Positions 50,924-62,428 of a stretch of DNA of 64,000 bases are shown piece after piece. The position numbers and the translations under genes were made by a program. Under the pieces are notes generated by a model. It was not told where the DNA came from and did not search any database. It worked only from the letters and a program-made list of their open reading frames with translations. The DNA comes from Pseudo-nitzschia pungens. Taxonomy: Eukaryota > Bacillariophyta > Bacillariophyceae > Bacillariales > Bacillariaceae. The stretch lies in contig CM074759.1 of NCBI GenBank assembly GCA_037355855.1, positions 4,588,001-4,652,000 of the forward strand, read 5' to 3'. Each line of letters starts with the position of its first letter. The first letter of the stretch is position 1.

Positions 50924-53859
50924 CTCTCCAAAGGCCCCCGGCCTAAAGGCCCCCAGCCTAACAAGAAGCCCCAAGCTTCACCAAAACCAGCAATCACCTT
51001 GCCTCCAGCTCCCCAGGAACTGGATGCCAGCACAGCCCTGCTGTCTGGGATGACGCATGGAGGAGATCTCCCAGATAAAGAGGGGAAGGAACCTACAGGA
51101 TGGAGTCCTGTTGAAAGCTCAGCACAGCCTGCAATCGCAGCAACAACAAAAACAGTTCGATTCTCTGCTACAGAGGGTACATCGAACATGGATCCGAATC
51201 GCATACCGAATCAATCCAAGGGTACAGACGCATCATCGATTCACTCAATCAATCAGACAGCAGCAATAAATAGACCATTCTTGTCCCTGGCAAGGAATTG
51301 GTCTACCGGTACAGCAAAAAATCTCTATTGCAATACCCAAAACTCCAAAGACTACACCAAAGGAGGTGCGCTGGAGCAAAATTATTTAAAGCTGCTGTCG
51401 ACTGCTGGAAATACAGCAGAACAGGCATCGAATAAGAGCAACGTGGCTCCTATTCTTCTAACCAACGTACAGTACATACAAGGCATCCCTACGAAATCAA
51501 GACCACTACTAGCTCTACTAGATAGTGGATCCTCCGGAACTCTAATCAACAAAAGAGCTCTACCATTTGGCACAATACCCATTCGCAGCAAACATCAAGT
51601 CCTAACTACTACAGTGAATGGAAGCTTTGATACGACCGAGTATATCATCATGAAGAACCTCAAAATACAAGAGTTTGGCAACTATACCATCGATCGACAG
51701 GAGGCAAGGCTCTTCCATTCCCCTAACTGCAAATACGATTTGATACTAGGCAGAGACTTTCTCCACCTAGCAAAGATCAATCTCCTATTCAAAGAAGGAG
51801 CAGTTCAGTGGATGGATCAAACCATTCCTATGAAGGATACCTCCCTATACCATGACAATCATACCATGCTCATGGAAGAACTAGAAGACGCCGAACTCTT
51901 TGCCGATGATCTCTCCTTTGCCAATCCATACAAGTCCAAGGTAATCCTCGACAGAGCCTACCAAGAAACAGATCCATCGACAGTCGCGCAACAGCAGAGC
52001 CACATGTCCACAGCAGAGCAGCAGCAGTTCCAAGCAGTACTGAACAAATATCCAAATGTCTTCAATGGAGAACTTGGCAAGTACCCTCACAAGAAGATCT
52101 CTCTAAGACTGAAGCCCAGATCCAAACCCATACACAAGAACCCTTACCCAGTTGCATACAAAAGAGAAGACCTATTCAAAAGGGAGCTCCAGAATCTTTG
52201 TAATGATGGAGTACTCAAAAGATGCACTGGACCAGCTGAATGGGCTTTCCCAACCTTTATAGTACCAAAGAAAGACAACAGAGTTAGATGGGTATCAGAC
52301 TTTAGAGAACTCAATGAACTTCTTGAGAGGCGTCCTTATCCAATCCCCCGGATACAAGACATCATGAACAAACGTGGCAAGTATACCCACTTTACCAAGA
52401 TCGATTTGTCCATGCAATACTACTGCTTTGAACTGGATGATGCAAGCAAGAAGCTCTGTACCATAGTGATGCCATATGGTTGCTATGAGTACCAAAGACT
52501 ACCAATGGGTGTCAAAGTCTCTCCAGATGTTGCTCAGCAACTAATGGAAGATATCCTACAAGACACTGACTGCACTGTTTATATTGATGATATTGGCATC
52601 TGGACCAACGGCTCCTTCAATCTACTACACATGAAGACCATTGACAAAATCCTGGACCGGCTCAACCAAAATGGACTTAAATGCAACCCACTCAAATGTG
52701 ATTGGGCTGTACAAGAGACTGACTTCCTAGGCTATTGGATGACTCCCACAGCAGTTAAGCCATGGAGAAAGAAGATTGAAGCCATCCTCCAGATGGATAG
52801 GCCTCGGACTATAACCCAAGTCAAATCCTTCCTTGGAGCAGTAGGATATTACAGAGATATGTGGCCTCGCAGATCTCATGTCCTAGCTCCTCTATTTGAT
52901 ATAACTGGTACTCCCAAGAAGCAGATCCCTCAAGCAGCTGCCATCAAAGGCAAACAAAGGAAAGCTCCTTCAGCTTTCACATGGGGACCTGCTCAAGATA
53001 AAGCCTTTCAAGAAATGAAAGCCATGGTAGCAGCAGATGCGCTGAATACCTATCCAGATCTCAACAAGCCCTTTGAACTGTACACTGATGCCTCAGACCT
53101 ACAACTAGGCGCTGCCATAATACAAGATGGCAAGCCTATTGCCTATTGGTCCAAGAAACTATCTGATACCCAAAAGAACTATACTACGATGGAGAAAGAA
53201 CTCCTCGCAATAGTACTCTGCTGCAAAGAGTACAGAAAAATGCTACTTGGCGGTGTCATCAATGTATACACTGACCATAAGAACCTCACCTTCCGAACAC
53301 TTTCAGTCCAACACGTCCTCCGGTGGAGACTATTCCTTGAAGAATTCGGCGTCAACCTCACCTATGTTGAAGGCAAGAAGAACGTCCTTGCAGAAGCCTT
53401 CTCCAGGCTCCCCCGGATGGATCCACCTACTGTGGGAAAGAAAGAAGCCCTTGGTAAGGGCACTCTTATTGATTTTTTGAAACTTGAAGTCCCTAAGCAC
53501 AATGAAGAACTGTTCCTAGCAGAGTTCCCCAACTTATTCCAACACTTATGCAATGACGCAGACCAGGAACTCCAAGCCTGCCTGCTGAACAATGAGTGTC
53601 TTATCAACCTACCTAACAGTCAGGATGTGGAATGTCCGGTGAACTACTCAGATATATATCTTCATCAGCAAAAGGATCCTACCATCAAGTTCAAGAGCCA
53701 ATCTAAAGCCTTTTTCTACCAAGAATTAGAGGGCAACAAGATACTTTGTTACGCGAACCAATCCAATCCCGAATGCTGGAGAATCTACATACCAGCATCT
53801 CTCATTAATGATACCATCAAATGGTACCATCTCCTGTTGGGTCATTGTGGATCCACCAG
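50924..53859 (+). pseudogene. gypsy-1 Pol: protease, RT, RNase H, start of integrase
   Basis: Open from the gag stop to the fold-back insertion, a run of over 970 codons. It has a Pro-rich linker, the protease active site LLDSGSSG (about 51515), RT with RWVSDFRELNE, KIDLSMQYYCF, LPMGVKVSPD and the catalytic YIDD (about 52580), and RNase H with FELYTDASDLQLG (about 53080) and MEKELLAIV. The integrase zinc finger begins with WYHLLLGHCGSTR near 53825. The frame then runs into the inserted element and stops at 53887 (IMEKSFF). RT and RNase H look intact; only the integrase is cut. Confidence 0.92.
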
Positions 53860-54374
53860 GAACATTATGGAAAAAAGTTTTTTTTGAGAAAATTTCCATG
53901 TTCACGCGCGTGTTGCGCGATAAAATTAACGTATTTTTAACGTCTATTGTTCGCTGTATATCCACTTTAACGGCTGTACGAGTACGTAGAGTGTCCTCAA
54001 AACTGTCCTCAAAAAGTGTCCTCAACGATTTTGTCCTCAACAGACTGTCCTCAACCATTATGTCCTCAACCATTATGTCCTCAACATTTTGTCCTCAACC
54101 TCTATGACTTCAACGTTGAGGTTGAGGACAAAACATTGAGGACATAATTGTTGAGGACATAATGGTTGAGGACAGTCTGTTGAGGACAAAATCATTGAGG
54201 ACACGTTTTGAGGACAATCGTTTTTTGAGGACAAAGATGACGGTTTATGACCGTTAAATTATGGTCGCTCAGAATAATTAAAAATATCGAACAGCAATTA
54301 TTGCCCTAAGATTTTTTGAGAGTAGTTGCGCTGAAAATGGAAATTTTCCAGAAAAGTTTTTTTCCATAATGTTC
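53860..54374. mobile_element. 515-bp fold-back element with GTCCTCAAC arrays
   Basis: The terminal inverted repeats are about 40 bp (GAACATTATGGAAAAAA at the left, its complement at the right end). It is flanked by CAG on both sides (53857-53859 and 54375-54377), read as a 3-bp target duplication. Inside, about ten TGTCCTCAAC-type units (53990-54105) face a mirror set of GTTGAGGACA units (54112-54236) around a short centre, giving a long hairpin. It has no coding capacity. It splits the gypsy-1 integrase, and the frame on the far side is the one expected if the 518 bp (element plus TSD) are discounted. Superfamily unknown. Confidence 0.85.
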
Positions 54375-55362
54375 CAGATTACAACAGACTATATCAGCCC
54401 GATTCTATGCTGATAATCTAACCAGTTTATGCAAGTCATATGCATGCCCAGACCATTGCATCAAATACAAGAACCAGAATTCCCAATATGGCAAACTACC
54501 ACCAAAAGAAGCGCCACTGTCCCCATTTTCAGAAGTACATGTGGACCTAATAGGCCCATGGAAAATTACAGCCCAGGGCAAGAACTACAACTTTAAAGCC
54601 CTAACCTGTATTGATCCGGTTACTAACCTCCTTGAAATCATCAGAATCAGGGACAAGTCCTCTCAGCATGTATCTGATCAATTCAAGAACTGCTGGCTCT
54701 CAAGATATCCAAGACCTATCAGGTGTGTCCACGACAATGGTGGTGAGTTTCTAGGAGCTGAGTTTCAAACAACACTCAAACAGTATGGGATCCAAGCAGT
54801 ACCAACAACAGTGAAGAACCCACAGTCTAATGCCATATGCGAGCGCGTCCATCACACAGTTGCTGATATCCTTCACGTCCTGGTACATGTTAACCCCCCT
54901 CAGATTAACACCAGAGCAAGTCAGCTTATGGATAATGCCCTATGCACCTGTATGCATGCCTCCAGATGTGCTGTCAATGCTGCTCTACAAGCATCCCCAG
55001 GCTCTCTGGTATTCAATCGCGACATGCTGGTTGACCTACCACTAACATCCAATCTCTTAGCTCTACAGCAGCTCCAATGACAAGGTATTAACAAAGCTCT
55101 GCTTAGAGACAATGCCAAGCGTAAGGAGCATACCTTTCAACCCAATGACAAGGTATGGATGCAACAACCAGATCGGGACAAACTACAGCCTCGAAAGACA
55201 GGACCATTCACTATTGCCCAAGTCCATGATAATGGTACTGTCAAGATTCAGAAGACTCCAACGGTCATCGAGACCGTTAACATTCGTAAGTTAACCCCTT
55301 ATAAAGAGGTCCCAACGGACCATTCTGAATCCGATGACTCAACAATCCATTGGTCAGCTTAA
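54375..55362 (+). pseudogene. gypsy-1 Pol: integrase, rest
   Basis: It continues the integrase: Cys pair of the zinc finger (YACPDHC), D in VHVDLIGPW, D in HDNGGEF, E in CERVHH. At 55078-55080 a TGA interrupts the segment where related copies read LQQLRQQGIN. Beyond it the frame is open to 55362 and ends IHWSA, 30 bases before the 3' LTR. The catalytic residues are all present. Confidence 0.9.
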
Positions 55363-55392
55363 GTATGGAATTTGTTCAATCATGGGGCACTA

Positions 55393-55717
55393 TGTGACGG
55401 GCTAGCGTAGCTAGCAGTCACGATTGAATAATTAACCGAATCCCATATGGGAATCGAATATTATATATATTCAGTCATGAATACATTTCGATATGTGTTC
55501 TAACTATTATGGTCGAGTCCCAGAAGGTGATATATGCCTAATTGTGGGAACCGACAATGAATCAACATTTATGGCAGAGCATGCCAAAATGTGGCTATGC
55601 TCGCGACCTCAAATTTTATATGTTTCCATTCTCAATTCCCGTAACAATCTTCCGTAAAGTATCTAAGCATTCACAATTATTCATACTACTCTGAAATCTC
55701 TACTCTAGACCGTAACA
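55393..55717 (+). repeat. 3' LTR of complete gypsy-1 (325 bp)
   Basis: Matches 49437-49761 except for one base (T at about 55692 against C at about 49736). It is followed by the GTTGG duplication. A clear polypurine tract upstream is not visible. Confidence 0.94.
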
Positions 55718-55722
55718 GTTGG
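55718..55722. repeat. 5-bp target duplication of complete gypsy-1, right
   Basis: GTTGG; see 49432-49436. gypsy-2 pol continues from here. Confidence 0.92.
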
Positions 55723-56410
55723 AGTTCAATGGATACTGGTTCAATATTCTTGAGTAGTCCCAGACCTCCTCCAAAGAGGGTAGGGAACTTCTTCAGTGTT
55801 TGTTTCAAGGCGTCCTTGGACGTTTCCATGATTTCTAGATCATCGCGTTGATATCCACCTTGGAGTAATCTGCATCCAAGATTTTGGATTGTCTCTCTTC
55901 CTCCTGCTGGAGGATTGGACTTTGTGTGTTGGCAAAGAACACTGCCTCACATTTGTCCAGGTTGGAGAGCTCCCCCATTCCCTTCATGGGAATGGCATCT
56001 CCCTGCCATTCAATTGTGCAGGAGCTGTATTTGATGTCCAGTCCCAGTTGTGCCATCAGGTCGGATCTTATAATCATGTCATAGGGTACCTCCTCGTGGT
56101 GGTGGTACTCATTGACTTGGAAGGTCCAGTTGATGGTCTTGGAGTTTGAAAATTCTATCAGTCTTAGTCCCACTGAAGCCGCAGACTTAGTTTGAAATTT
56201 GCCCCCATAGGTGTTGTAGGTGACAGATCTCTGGTCCTGGTTCGTAAGTTGACTTTGGTTGACAAAATGCCTTAGAATGATGGATTTGGAGCAGCCGGTG
56301 TCTAGTAGACCCCATGGCATCCTTCCCCTTCCTTTCTGGTCCAGCACCTCCACACAGACGTCTGCAAACCTGTTGATTATGCAAGGTCTGGTGTGGTTGG
56401 CGCTGGCCAC
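55723..56410 (-). pseudogene. gypsy-2 protease and start of RT
   Basis: On the minus strand 56410-55835 encodes an aspartic protease region (GLLDTGCSKSIIL, then YDMIIRSDLMAQLGLDI, a retropepsin-like pattern). After a stop/frame break, bases 55830-55723 give ETSKDALKQTLKKFPTLFGGGLG, the usual linker before a Ty3/gypsy RT. The RT itself is beyond the gypsy-1 insertion, at 49436. The frame change between protease and RT marks it as a relic. Confidence 0.85.
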
Positions 56411-56465
56411 TCAGTTGTGGGATCCTTTCTTCTTGAAGGTCTTTCTGTACTTTCTTCTGTACTCC

Positions 56466-57266
56466 TTACGGTAGGTCCTTCTCATTGATGGAGATATCAT
56501 TGTCTGAGACTCCTGTTTTGGCTTGGGCCATGGCCAGTACATAGGAATACTCGTGGTTCGAGAGTTTCCTTCCCCAGTCCGGTTTGGAGTGTTGCTCAGT
56601 GTCTGAGTCTTCCTTTGCCACAAAGTGCTCCTTGAGCAGATTGATGGTTTCCCGGTCAAACTTTCCCTTCTTGGAGGGTCCTCCGGTTAGTTTCCAGCAT
56701 TTGCCGGCATGGGTCTTGCCACAGATTTTGTATAGTTGCTTGTTATTGTCCATGGGGCGCTTCTTTTTGTTGGGAGACTTTCCATTTCCTCCCCCAGAAG
56801 TGCCCTTAGAGCTTTTCTTGGCGCCTCCGTTCTGTTTTTCCAGTTCGGTGATGCGCTTTTGTAGTTTCTCCTCCTTGTGGATGGTAGGTTCCAAGTTTTC
56901 CAACTTGTCGATGGTCATGTTGAAGGAGTGGGCATATAGGTCCCACCCTATATGTTCCAATTTGTCCCTTTGGGCATGGGTCATGTTGGAATCCAGGATC
57001 TCCTTCATCTCTGCTTCACTGAAGCGGGAAGGTACCATTCCTGTTTCTGCGCCACTTTCCCAGAGGCATTCTGGTAGGTAGCTCTGTAGTTCGGCCATGC
57101 GGTTGGCCCAGGAGCGGATGCCATGTTTCATGTCAACACGGGCATTCCGCATGAACCGGCGGAGGTGAATGTAGGCTCTCTTTCCGGTAATGTCATTGCC
57201 AAAGATTTTGAGTTTGAGGGCATGCATGCATTCCTCAATGACATCTTTCTTGTACTCCTCAATCAT
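56466..57266 (-). pseudogene. gypsy-2 Gag, C-terminal part
   Basis: Open on the minus strand from MIEEYKKDVIEECMHALKLKIFG to EKDLP. It has a capsid-like part (AYIHLRRFMRN, RMAELQSYLPECLW), a Lys-rich stretch (KGTSGGGNGKSPNKKKRP) and the remnant of a zinc knuckle (YKICGKTHAGKCW), in which the first Cys seems replaced by Tyr. The N-terminal part is displaced to 62385-61963 by the truncated LINE inserted at 57267. Confidence 0.82.
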
Positions 57267-57270
57267 CCCT

Positions 57271-59181
57271 TTGCTTCATACATCACTCCCTGCTGGTATA
57301 AGCATGTGTGGAAGTTCTTTTCTGTTCACCCTGTGAGCTTGGTTGAAGACTTCCCAGACCTTCCCTTGCTTCGTTCCAATGACTGCTACCTCATGCAAGC
57401 CTTTGTCAATGCTGGCTTCAGAGGTGCTGACTTGTCCCTATTGAATCTCATTTGGATGTCCCTCAAGGCTGTTTCCCTTGCTGATATTTGTACTCCAGAT
57501 GGGACACGGCTCTCTCCCATGGCCTTCCAGTTGCACTCTTCCAACCATTTGAGAGATCATCTTGACTGGCCTAGATGCCCTCCACCGTGGCCTCCAGCAG
57601 CACAGCGCCTATGGACTAAGGCTCTTCAGACTTGTTTTCTTCCCCCCTGTCCATCCCCTGCAGCCAGAGCCCTGGCTCCTTCTTTTCACCTTGGGCATTG
57701 GTTCTCTCCCCGAACAACTTCTATTTGGCCTTGGTTCTTGTCTCCATCTACCAATAGAATATTCTCCAAATCTTCTACTGGTTGGATGGTGGGTACCTCC
57801 CAAGGCAGGGGCCGATACAGGCTCACTTCTGAAATCATTTCTGATAAACCAGCCTGTGCAAATGTGCTTGTCTCCCTTGTGACCTGAGGCCAAGTTGTTC
57901 GTGTTGTTGGCTCCTCTGCCTTTGTCTCTGAACCTCCTGACATGGATCCTCTGGAGTACAATCCATTTGAGTCTCTTCCAGCTTCTCCTGTGGATGCCTT
58001 TGATGCACTCTGTGAGTCTCCAAGAGTACTTCTCCACAAATATTCTCTACCACAGGCTGGCTGTCAGGCCCTTGTTGCTGCTATTCAGAGCGGTACTGCC
58101 AGTGCTGTCTGTGATGGTTCTTTTGATCCGGATCTTCTCAGAGGCACTTCTGCCTTCCTCCTGTCACCCAATACCTCCACCAAGACTGTTTCATTGTTCC
58201 TCACTGGCTGTAATTTTGTCAGTGGATCCCCTGAGGATCAGTCATCCTACAGAAGTGAACTGGCAGGCATCATTGGGGTTCTCACCACGTATTGCACTGC
58301 TCTGGTGGGTCTTTTTGATATTGCTTCTGGCTCTATCACCATTGCCCTGGTGACACAGCTCTCAAACAGGCTCAGGGATCTTGGCCATTGATTATTTCCC
58401 AGAAGTCTTTTGATTATGTCTATGTCTTTTGATTATGTCTATGTCATCAGAAACATGATTTCTGCCCTGCCAATCTCTGTGCACTTTCAGTGGGTTTAGG
58501 GACACCAAGCTGGAATCTTTCTTGACTGGTGGGCCCTTCGCAATCACCAGGTTGATCACATGGCCAAGGCATTTCTCTCTGCCCATAGAGCTTCTACCTA
58601 TCACTATCCCAGACTTGTGTTTGAGCCCTGGGCATTTTCTCTCAATGGATGCAAGTGCTCAAGGTTTGATCAGAATGCTTTGCATGTTGCCATTTCTGGT
58701 CCTCCTCTTCTAAAATACTGTCGGACCCACCATGATATCCCCATTCCACAGCCTGTTTTGAGTTCCATCCATTGGAGTGCCCATCAGTCTGCCTTCAAAC
58801 GTCTCCCTCCTGGCATGGAAAGGTGGTTTGTCAAGTTTGCTTCTGGCTGCATTGGTGTTGGCAACCAGCTACTTCACTACCAGCATCAGGATCACTCCAG
58901 GTGCCCCTTGTGTGATGCAGACAATGAGAAGGTTTCTCATGTGCTATCCTGCAAGGACCCTGGGGCTGTCAAGCACAGTGTGTCTGCCTTTAAGGGTCGC
59001 CTGCAGCAGAGGCTTGAGGCTGAACTAACTGATCCATCTTTGGTTGCTGCCATAGTGGATCTTCTCACCAGAGTTTGGAAGGGCCAGAGCATTTATCCAT
59101 CATCCTACTCCCCTGCAATAGCTTTGGCTGTTAGAGCACAGAGGACAATTGGTTGGCACAACTGGCTTCTTGGTAGGTGGT
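57271..59181 (+). pseudogene. LINE-G ORF2 remnant, 5' part (RNase H and zinc knuckle)
   Basis: It encodes the region downstream of RT: RNase H motifs (CDGSFDPD, YRSELAG) and the knuckle CPLCDADNEKVSHVLSC. It is broken by an in-frame TGA near 57884, frameshifts near 58290-58360 (the LDGDTAL motif is damaged), a duplicated short segment (GATTATGTCTATGTC) near 58410-58445 and a TAG near 58496. Decay is much greater than in LINE-A, B and F. Confidence 0.88.
59163..59181. repeat. Target-site duplication of copy D2, left (19 bp)
   Basis: TGGCTTCTTGGTAGGTGGT occurs here and at 61218-61236, both in LINE-G ORF2. Confidence 0.95.
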
Positions 59182-61217
59182 ACAATTTGCGCGAAGCGCA
59201 TTTTGTCCGACGTTCCGATGTTCCAGTACTAAAAATACGTAGATTTCTACACAACTTTACCATGCGATATCTCGCTCCCTTATACACCCCCAATCACAAC
59301 CCCAGGACCTACATGTATTAACCAAGACCTGCGCTCTTCGTTTCTGCTATCGGTTCCGTTGCTGGATGCTTCGTTTGGTTGCTTTGGTTGCCAATTCACC
59401 ACTCGGCGGCCGATCGAGCAGCAGCAGCAGCAGCAAACCGACACATAATTTTCTACAGCACTTCCAGTACAGATTCTACCGTACAGCAAAACCGACAACA
59501 ACAACGTTGTATTTCTGCTTCGATCTGTTTCCCAGCTCCATTCCAAGGCCCTTAAGTATATCTTATACTTAATGTTCTACACTGTTTCCAAGCTGCTTAA
59601 GTGATTCTCACTTAATGTTCTACATTCTTCGAAGTTCCTTGCTGAGTCCTCTTAAGTCTTTTCAAGTCGAAGTTCACGAACAGCCCCTTCCACTGTAGGA
59701 ATCTTTTTTAAAAGAAATTCTGTCATCTGTTTTCAAGTCCATTGCCCTGCTGGACCCTAAGTGTTTTCACTTATGGTCCTACTGTTTCTTGACCCAAGCC
59801 CCAAAGCCGCTAAGTACAGTTTGCTTAAGGCTCCACCACCTACATAACCCTCTCAGGTGTACTGTATAAATGTCATCTGTTTCCAAGTCTACTGCCCTGA
59901 TGGACCCTAAGTGTTTTCGCTTATGGTCCTACTGTTTCCTGACCCAAGCCCTAAAGCCACTAAGTACAGTTTGCTTAAGGCTCCCCTACCTACATATACC
60001 TCTCAGATGCATTCTTCAACTGTCATCTGTTTTCAAGTCTACTGCCCTGATGGACCATAAGTGTTTTCGCTTATGGTCCTACTGTTTCCTTACCCAAGCC
60101 CCAAAGCCGCTAAGTACAGCTTGCTTAAGGCTCTCCTACCTACATATACCTCTCAGATGCACACTTCAACTGTCATCTGTTTTCAAGTCTACTGCCCTGC
60201 TGGACCATAAGTGTTCTCACTTAAGGTCCTACTATTTCCTGACCCAAGCCCCAAAGCCGCTAAGTACAGCTTGCTTAAGGCTCTCCTACCTACATAACCC
60301 TCTCAGATGCACACTTCAACTGTCATCTGTTTTCAAGTCTACTGCCCTGATAGTCCATAATTGTTTTTGATTATGGACCTACTGTTTTTATGACCCAAGC
60401 CCCAAAGCTGCTAAGTACATGTTACTTAACGCACCACCACCTACATATACCCCTCCAGTTCACAGTACAGCAGAGACCTGTTTTCAAGCCTACAGCCCTG
60501 ATGGTCCATAAGTGTTTTCACTTAAAGGCCCTGTTTCCAAGCTACTACAGGAGAGCAAGTTCAAGTTCGAACAGAAGGCCAGCTGTTACGAATTTGAATT
60601 TGGTAGTAGGCTCCACCGCCTCTACGTGTTTCCGGCTACTACTAAGTTCGAACAGGAGGACAGCTGTTACGAATTTGGTAGTAGGCTCTGTACTTTATGT
60701 ACCATACAGTGGTAAGGAATGTGGTTCGGGATGTGTTTGGGGATGACTACTCGCATTACTGGTGATGCTGCAATCCAGCATTCAGAGAGGAGTTTTGCTT
60801 TTGTACGCTGACCACTAGCATTACAGATACCATGTATCTAGTCAGGGTTTTGCTTGTGTCAGCTGACCACTAGCATTACGGATGCTGCACACCAGCATTG
60901 GAGGGACAGTTTTGCTTGTGTCTTTCCCTTTCACGTTCTTGTTACCCCGTTTCCTGTACGCTTTGCAACAGCAGTGTCTGTTGTGCTCTGGACTGGTTCG
61001 TTTTTTTTCCTGTTTCTTACCAAGGTTCGTTTGCAAAATAGCCGTCCTTACAACCTGGGGCCTATTCCCCATGGTTGAGGCGGCGCGTCGTTCTACAACT
61101 TGGGGCCTAACCTCTCTTCGATTGAGGCGACGATAAAGTCTGGTTACAGACTGAGTAGCTTTTAACCACCTTCGGTGGATTTTCCTACTTAAATAAGTAT
61201 ATTATTATTATTATTAT
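59182..61217 (+). mobile_element. Non-autonomous LINE-related element, copy D2 (2,036 bp, complete)
   Basis: Very close to copy D (27606-29650): the same 5' hairpin (ACAATTTGCGCGAAGCGCATTT), the same 150-bp units (about 59870-60380), the same 3' hairpins (61137-61152 and 61166-61178) and (ATT)n tail, with a 19-bp TSD. Small differences include CAG-repeat expansion (GCAGCAGCAGCAGC) near 59420. It has no ORF homologous to the LINE. It is the second clear LINE-type insertion of a non-coding partner in the window. Confidence 0.93.
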
Positions 61218-61655
61218 TGGCTTCTTGGTAGGTGGTCTCCTTGCTGGTATCAAATCCAGGCTGACTACTACTCCCACATTGGAAGCAAGTGCTCCCGCCC
61301 CAGACGTTGGGCTACAGCTATCATCCATCAGTTCTTTCTTACCTCCTGAGATCTTTGGACCTATAGGAATGAACGACTCCATGGTCCTGGGGGCACCCTT
61401 GACGCTGAACAACACCAATCTCTTGATGCTTCCATCTCCTCTGAATTGGCCATTGGTGCAGCTGGTGCACTCCCCCAGTCACACTCCCTTTTACAAACCC
61501 CTTTCCAAGTCCTACAAGGTTACATCCTGACTGCCAAGCGGCAGTGGCTTGCAACCATCCACCTTGCCAGGAAGCAGTATGCAGCACCTGTCCAACCAGT
61601 GCAACCATACCAAAGAGAGGCTGCTCTCCTACGTGCCTGGCTTACTGGATCTTAG
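61218..61655 (+). pseudogene. LINE-G ORF2 C-terminus
   Basis: After the right TSD copy, ORF2 continues (GRWSPCWYQIQADYYSHIGS-like, then AIGAAGALPQSHS) to LLRAWLTGS with the stop at 61655. A three-base gain near 61298 and a TGA at the FLTSW codon region (61348) are visible. The 3' UTR 61656-61962 retains both stem-loops. Confidence 0.85.
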
Positions 61656-61962
61656 GGTTGATTCCACTTTGTACCTTGGTTGTTGTTCTCTTTTCTTGCT
61701 TCTCATCATGTCCCGTCCCCTTTGATAATGGGTCTTCTCCCACTATCTACACTCCCATCTCATTTTCTCTCAAGTCCCTTTTTTGTGGGACTTGTGTTTG
61801 TTCCTTTCCCTGTCTGATGTTCAAGGTTTGTTTGAAAATTTGTCGTTCTACCACTTGGGGTCCTGACTCTCTGATGGAGGCGATGTTAAAGTCTGGTTAC
61901 AGACTGAGTAATTTAGTATCACCTTTGGTGATGAAAGTTATTTAAATACGTATATTATTATT

Positions 61963-62385
61963 GCTGTCTTCCTGGATCCTCTTGTGGACCAGTTTGTTGT
62001 TGTGTATCTTGTGTCCTGGCTTGGCGTAGTATGACCGGCCTAAGGTCATCTGGACAATGGACAGTGCCTCATTGGAGAGAATTCTCTGGAGGACAACCTA
62101 AGGTCATTTGGACAATGGATAGTGCCTCATTTGAGAGAATTCTTTGGAGGTCATCTATCTTTTTGTCTCCTTGGAGTTTGTCATTGCCAGCAATCTTCTG
62201 GTCAAAGTCTCTCTTCCAGATAATGAAGAGTTCCGGTCTTTGGTGCTGGTGAGTACTTTCAGGTAGTCACTGAACGCTACTCCTCCCTTTTCACTGTCGA
62301 TGCTCATCTTTACAGTGGTGGCATCTTCTGGCCAGTCCTCCCGTGTGAATTTGAATGGGACCTGTTTGGTTCCTTTATTAGCCAT
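61963..62385 (-). pseudogene. gypsy-2 Gag, N-terminal part
   Basis: It starts MANKGTKQVPFKFTREDWPEDATTVKMSIDSEKGG (ATG at 62385). The first 76 codons are open, then the frame is lost. Further on, YYAKPGHKIHNNKLVHKRIQEDS is recoverable in another frame up to the LINE-G junction. A 58-bp tandem duplication (62041-62098 and 62099-62156) accounts for part of the frame damage. It joins the Gag part at 57266. Confidence 0.78.
62041..62156. repeat. 58-bp tandem duplication in gypsy-2 gag
   Basis: Two adjacent units beginning TAAGGTCAT(C/T)TGGACAATGG, at 62041 and 62099, with a few differences. 58 is not a multiple of three, so it shifts the gag frame. Confidence 0.85.
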
Positions 62386-62428
62386 GGTGGGTTAATCAGT
62401 TATCTATTAAGTTTAATTTAGTTACACT
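62386..62428 (-). other. gypsy-2 leader remnant
   Basis: 43 bp between the gag ATG and the LTR of the next element. AT-rich; the gypsy-2 5' LTR is not visible, so it lies beyond the gypsy-1 relative inserted here or is lost. Confidence 0.4.

Larger units (their letters stand above)
49437..55717 (+). mobile_element. Complete gypsy-1 LTR retrotransposon, interrupted by a fold-back element
   Basis: 6,281 bp with two 325-bp LTRs and a GTTGG duplication. Order LTR, gag, protease, RT, RNase H, integrase, LTR is that of Ty3/gypsy. I count a single difference between the LTRs (CTCCGAAAT against CTCTGAAAT), so the insertion is young. Two lesions hit pol: a 515-bp fold-back insertion at 53860 and a TGA at 55078-55080. 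It is probably no longer autonomous. Confidence 0.95.
57267..61962 (+). mobile_element. LINE-G: 5'-truncated LINE carrying a non-autonomous insertion
   Basis: LINE sequence starts within ORF2 (near the codons HPFASYITPCW) and runs to the 3' UTR and ATT tail at about 61962. Copy D2 is inserted at 59182-61217. The 5' junction shows ATCAT shared by the gypsy-2 gag target and the LINE, that is microhomology. No TSD is recognised. It is inserted in gypsy-2 gag in opposite orientation. Confidence 0.88.
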
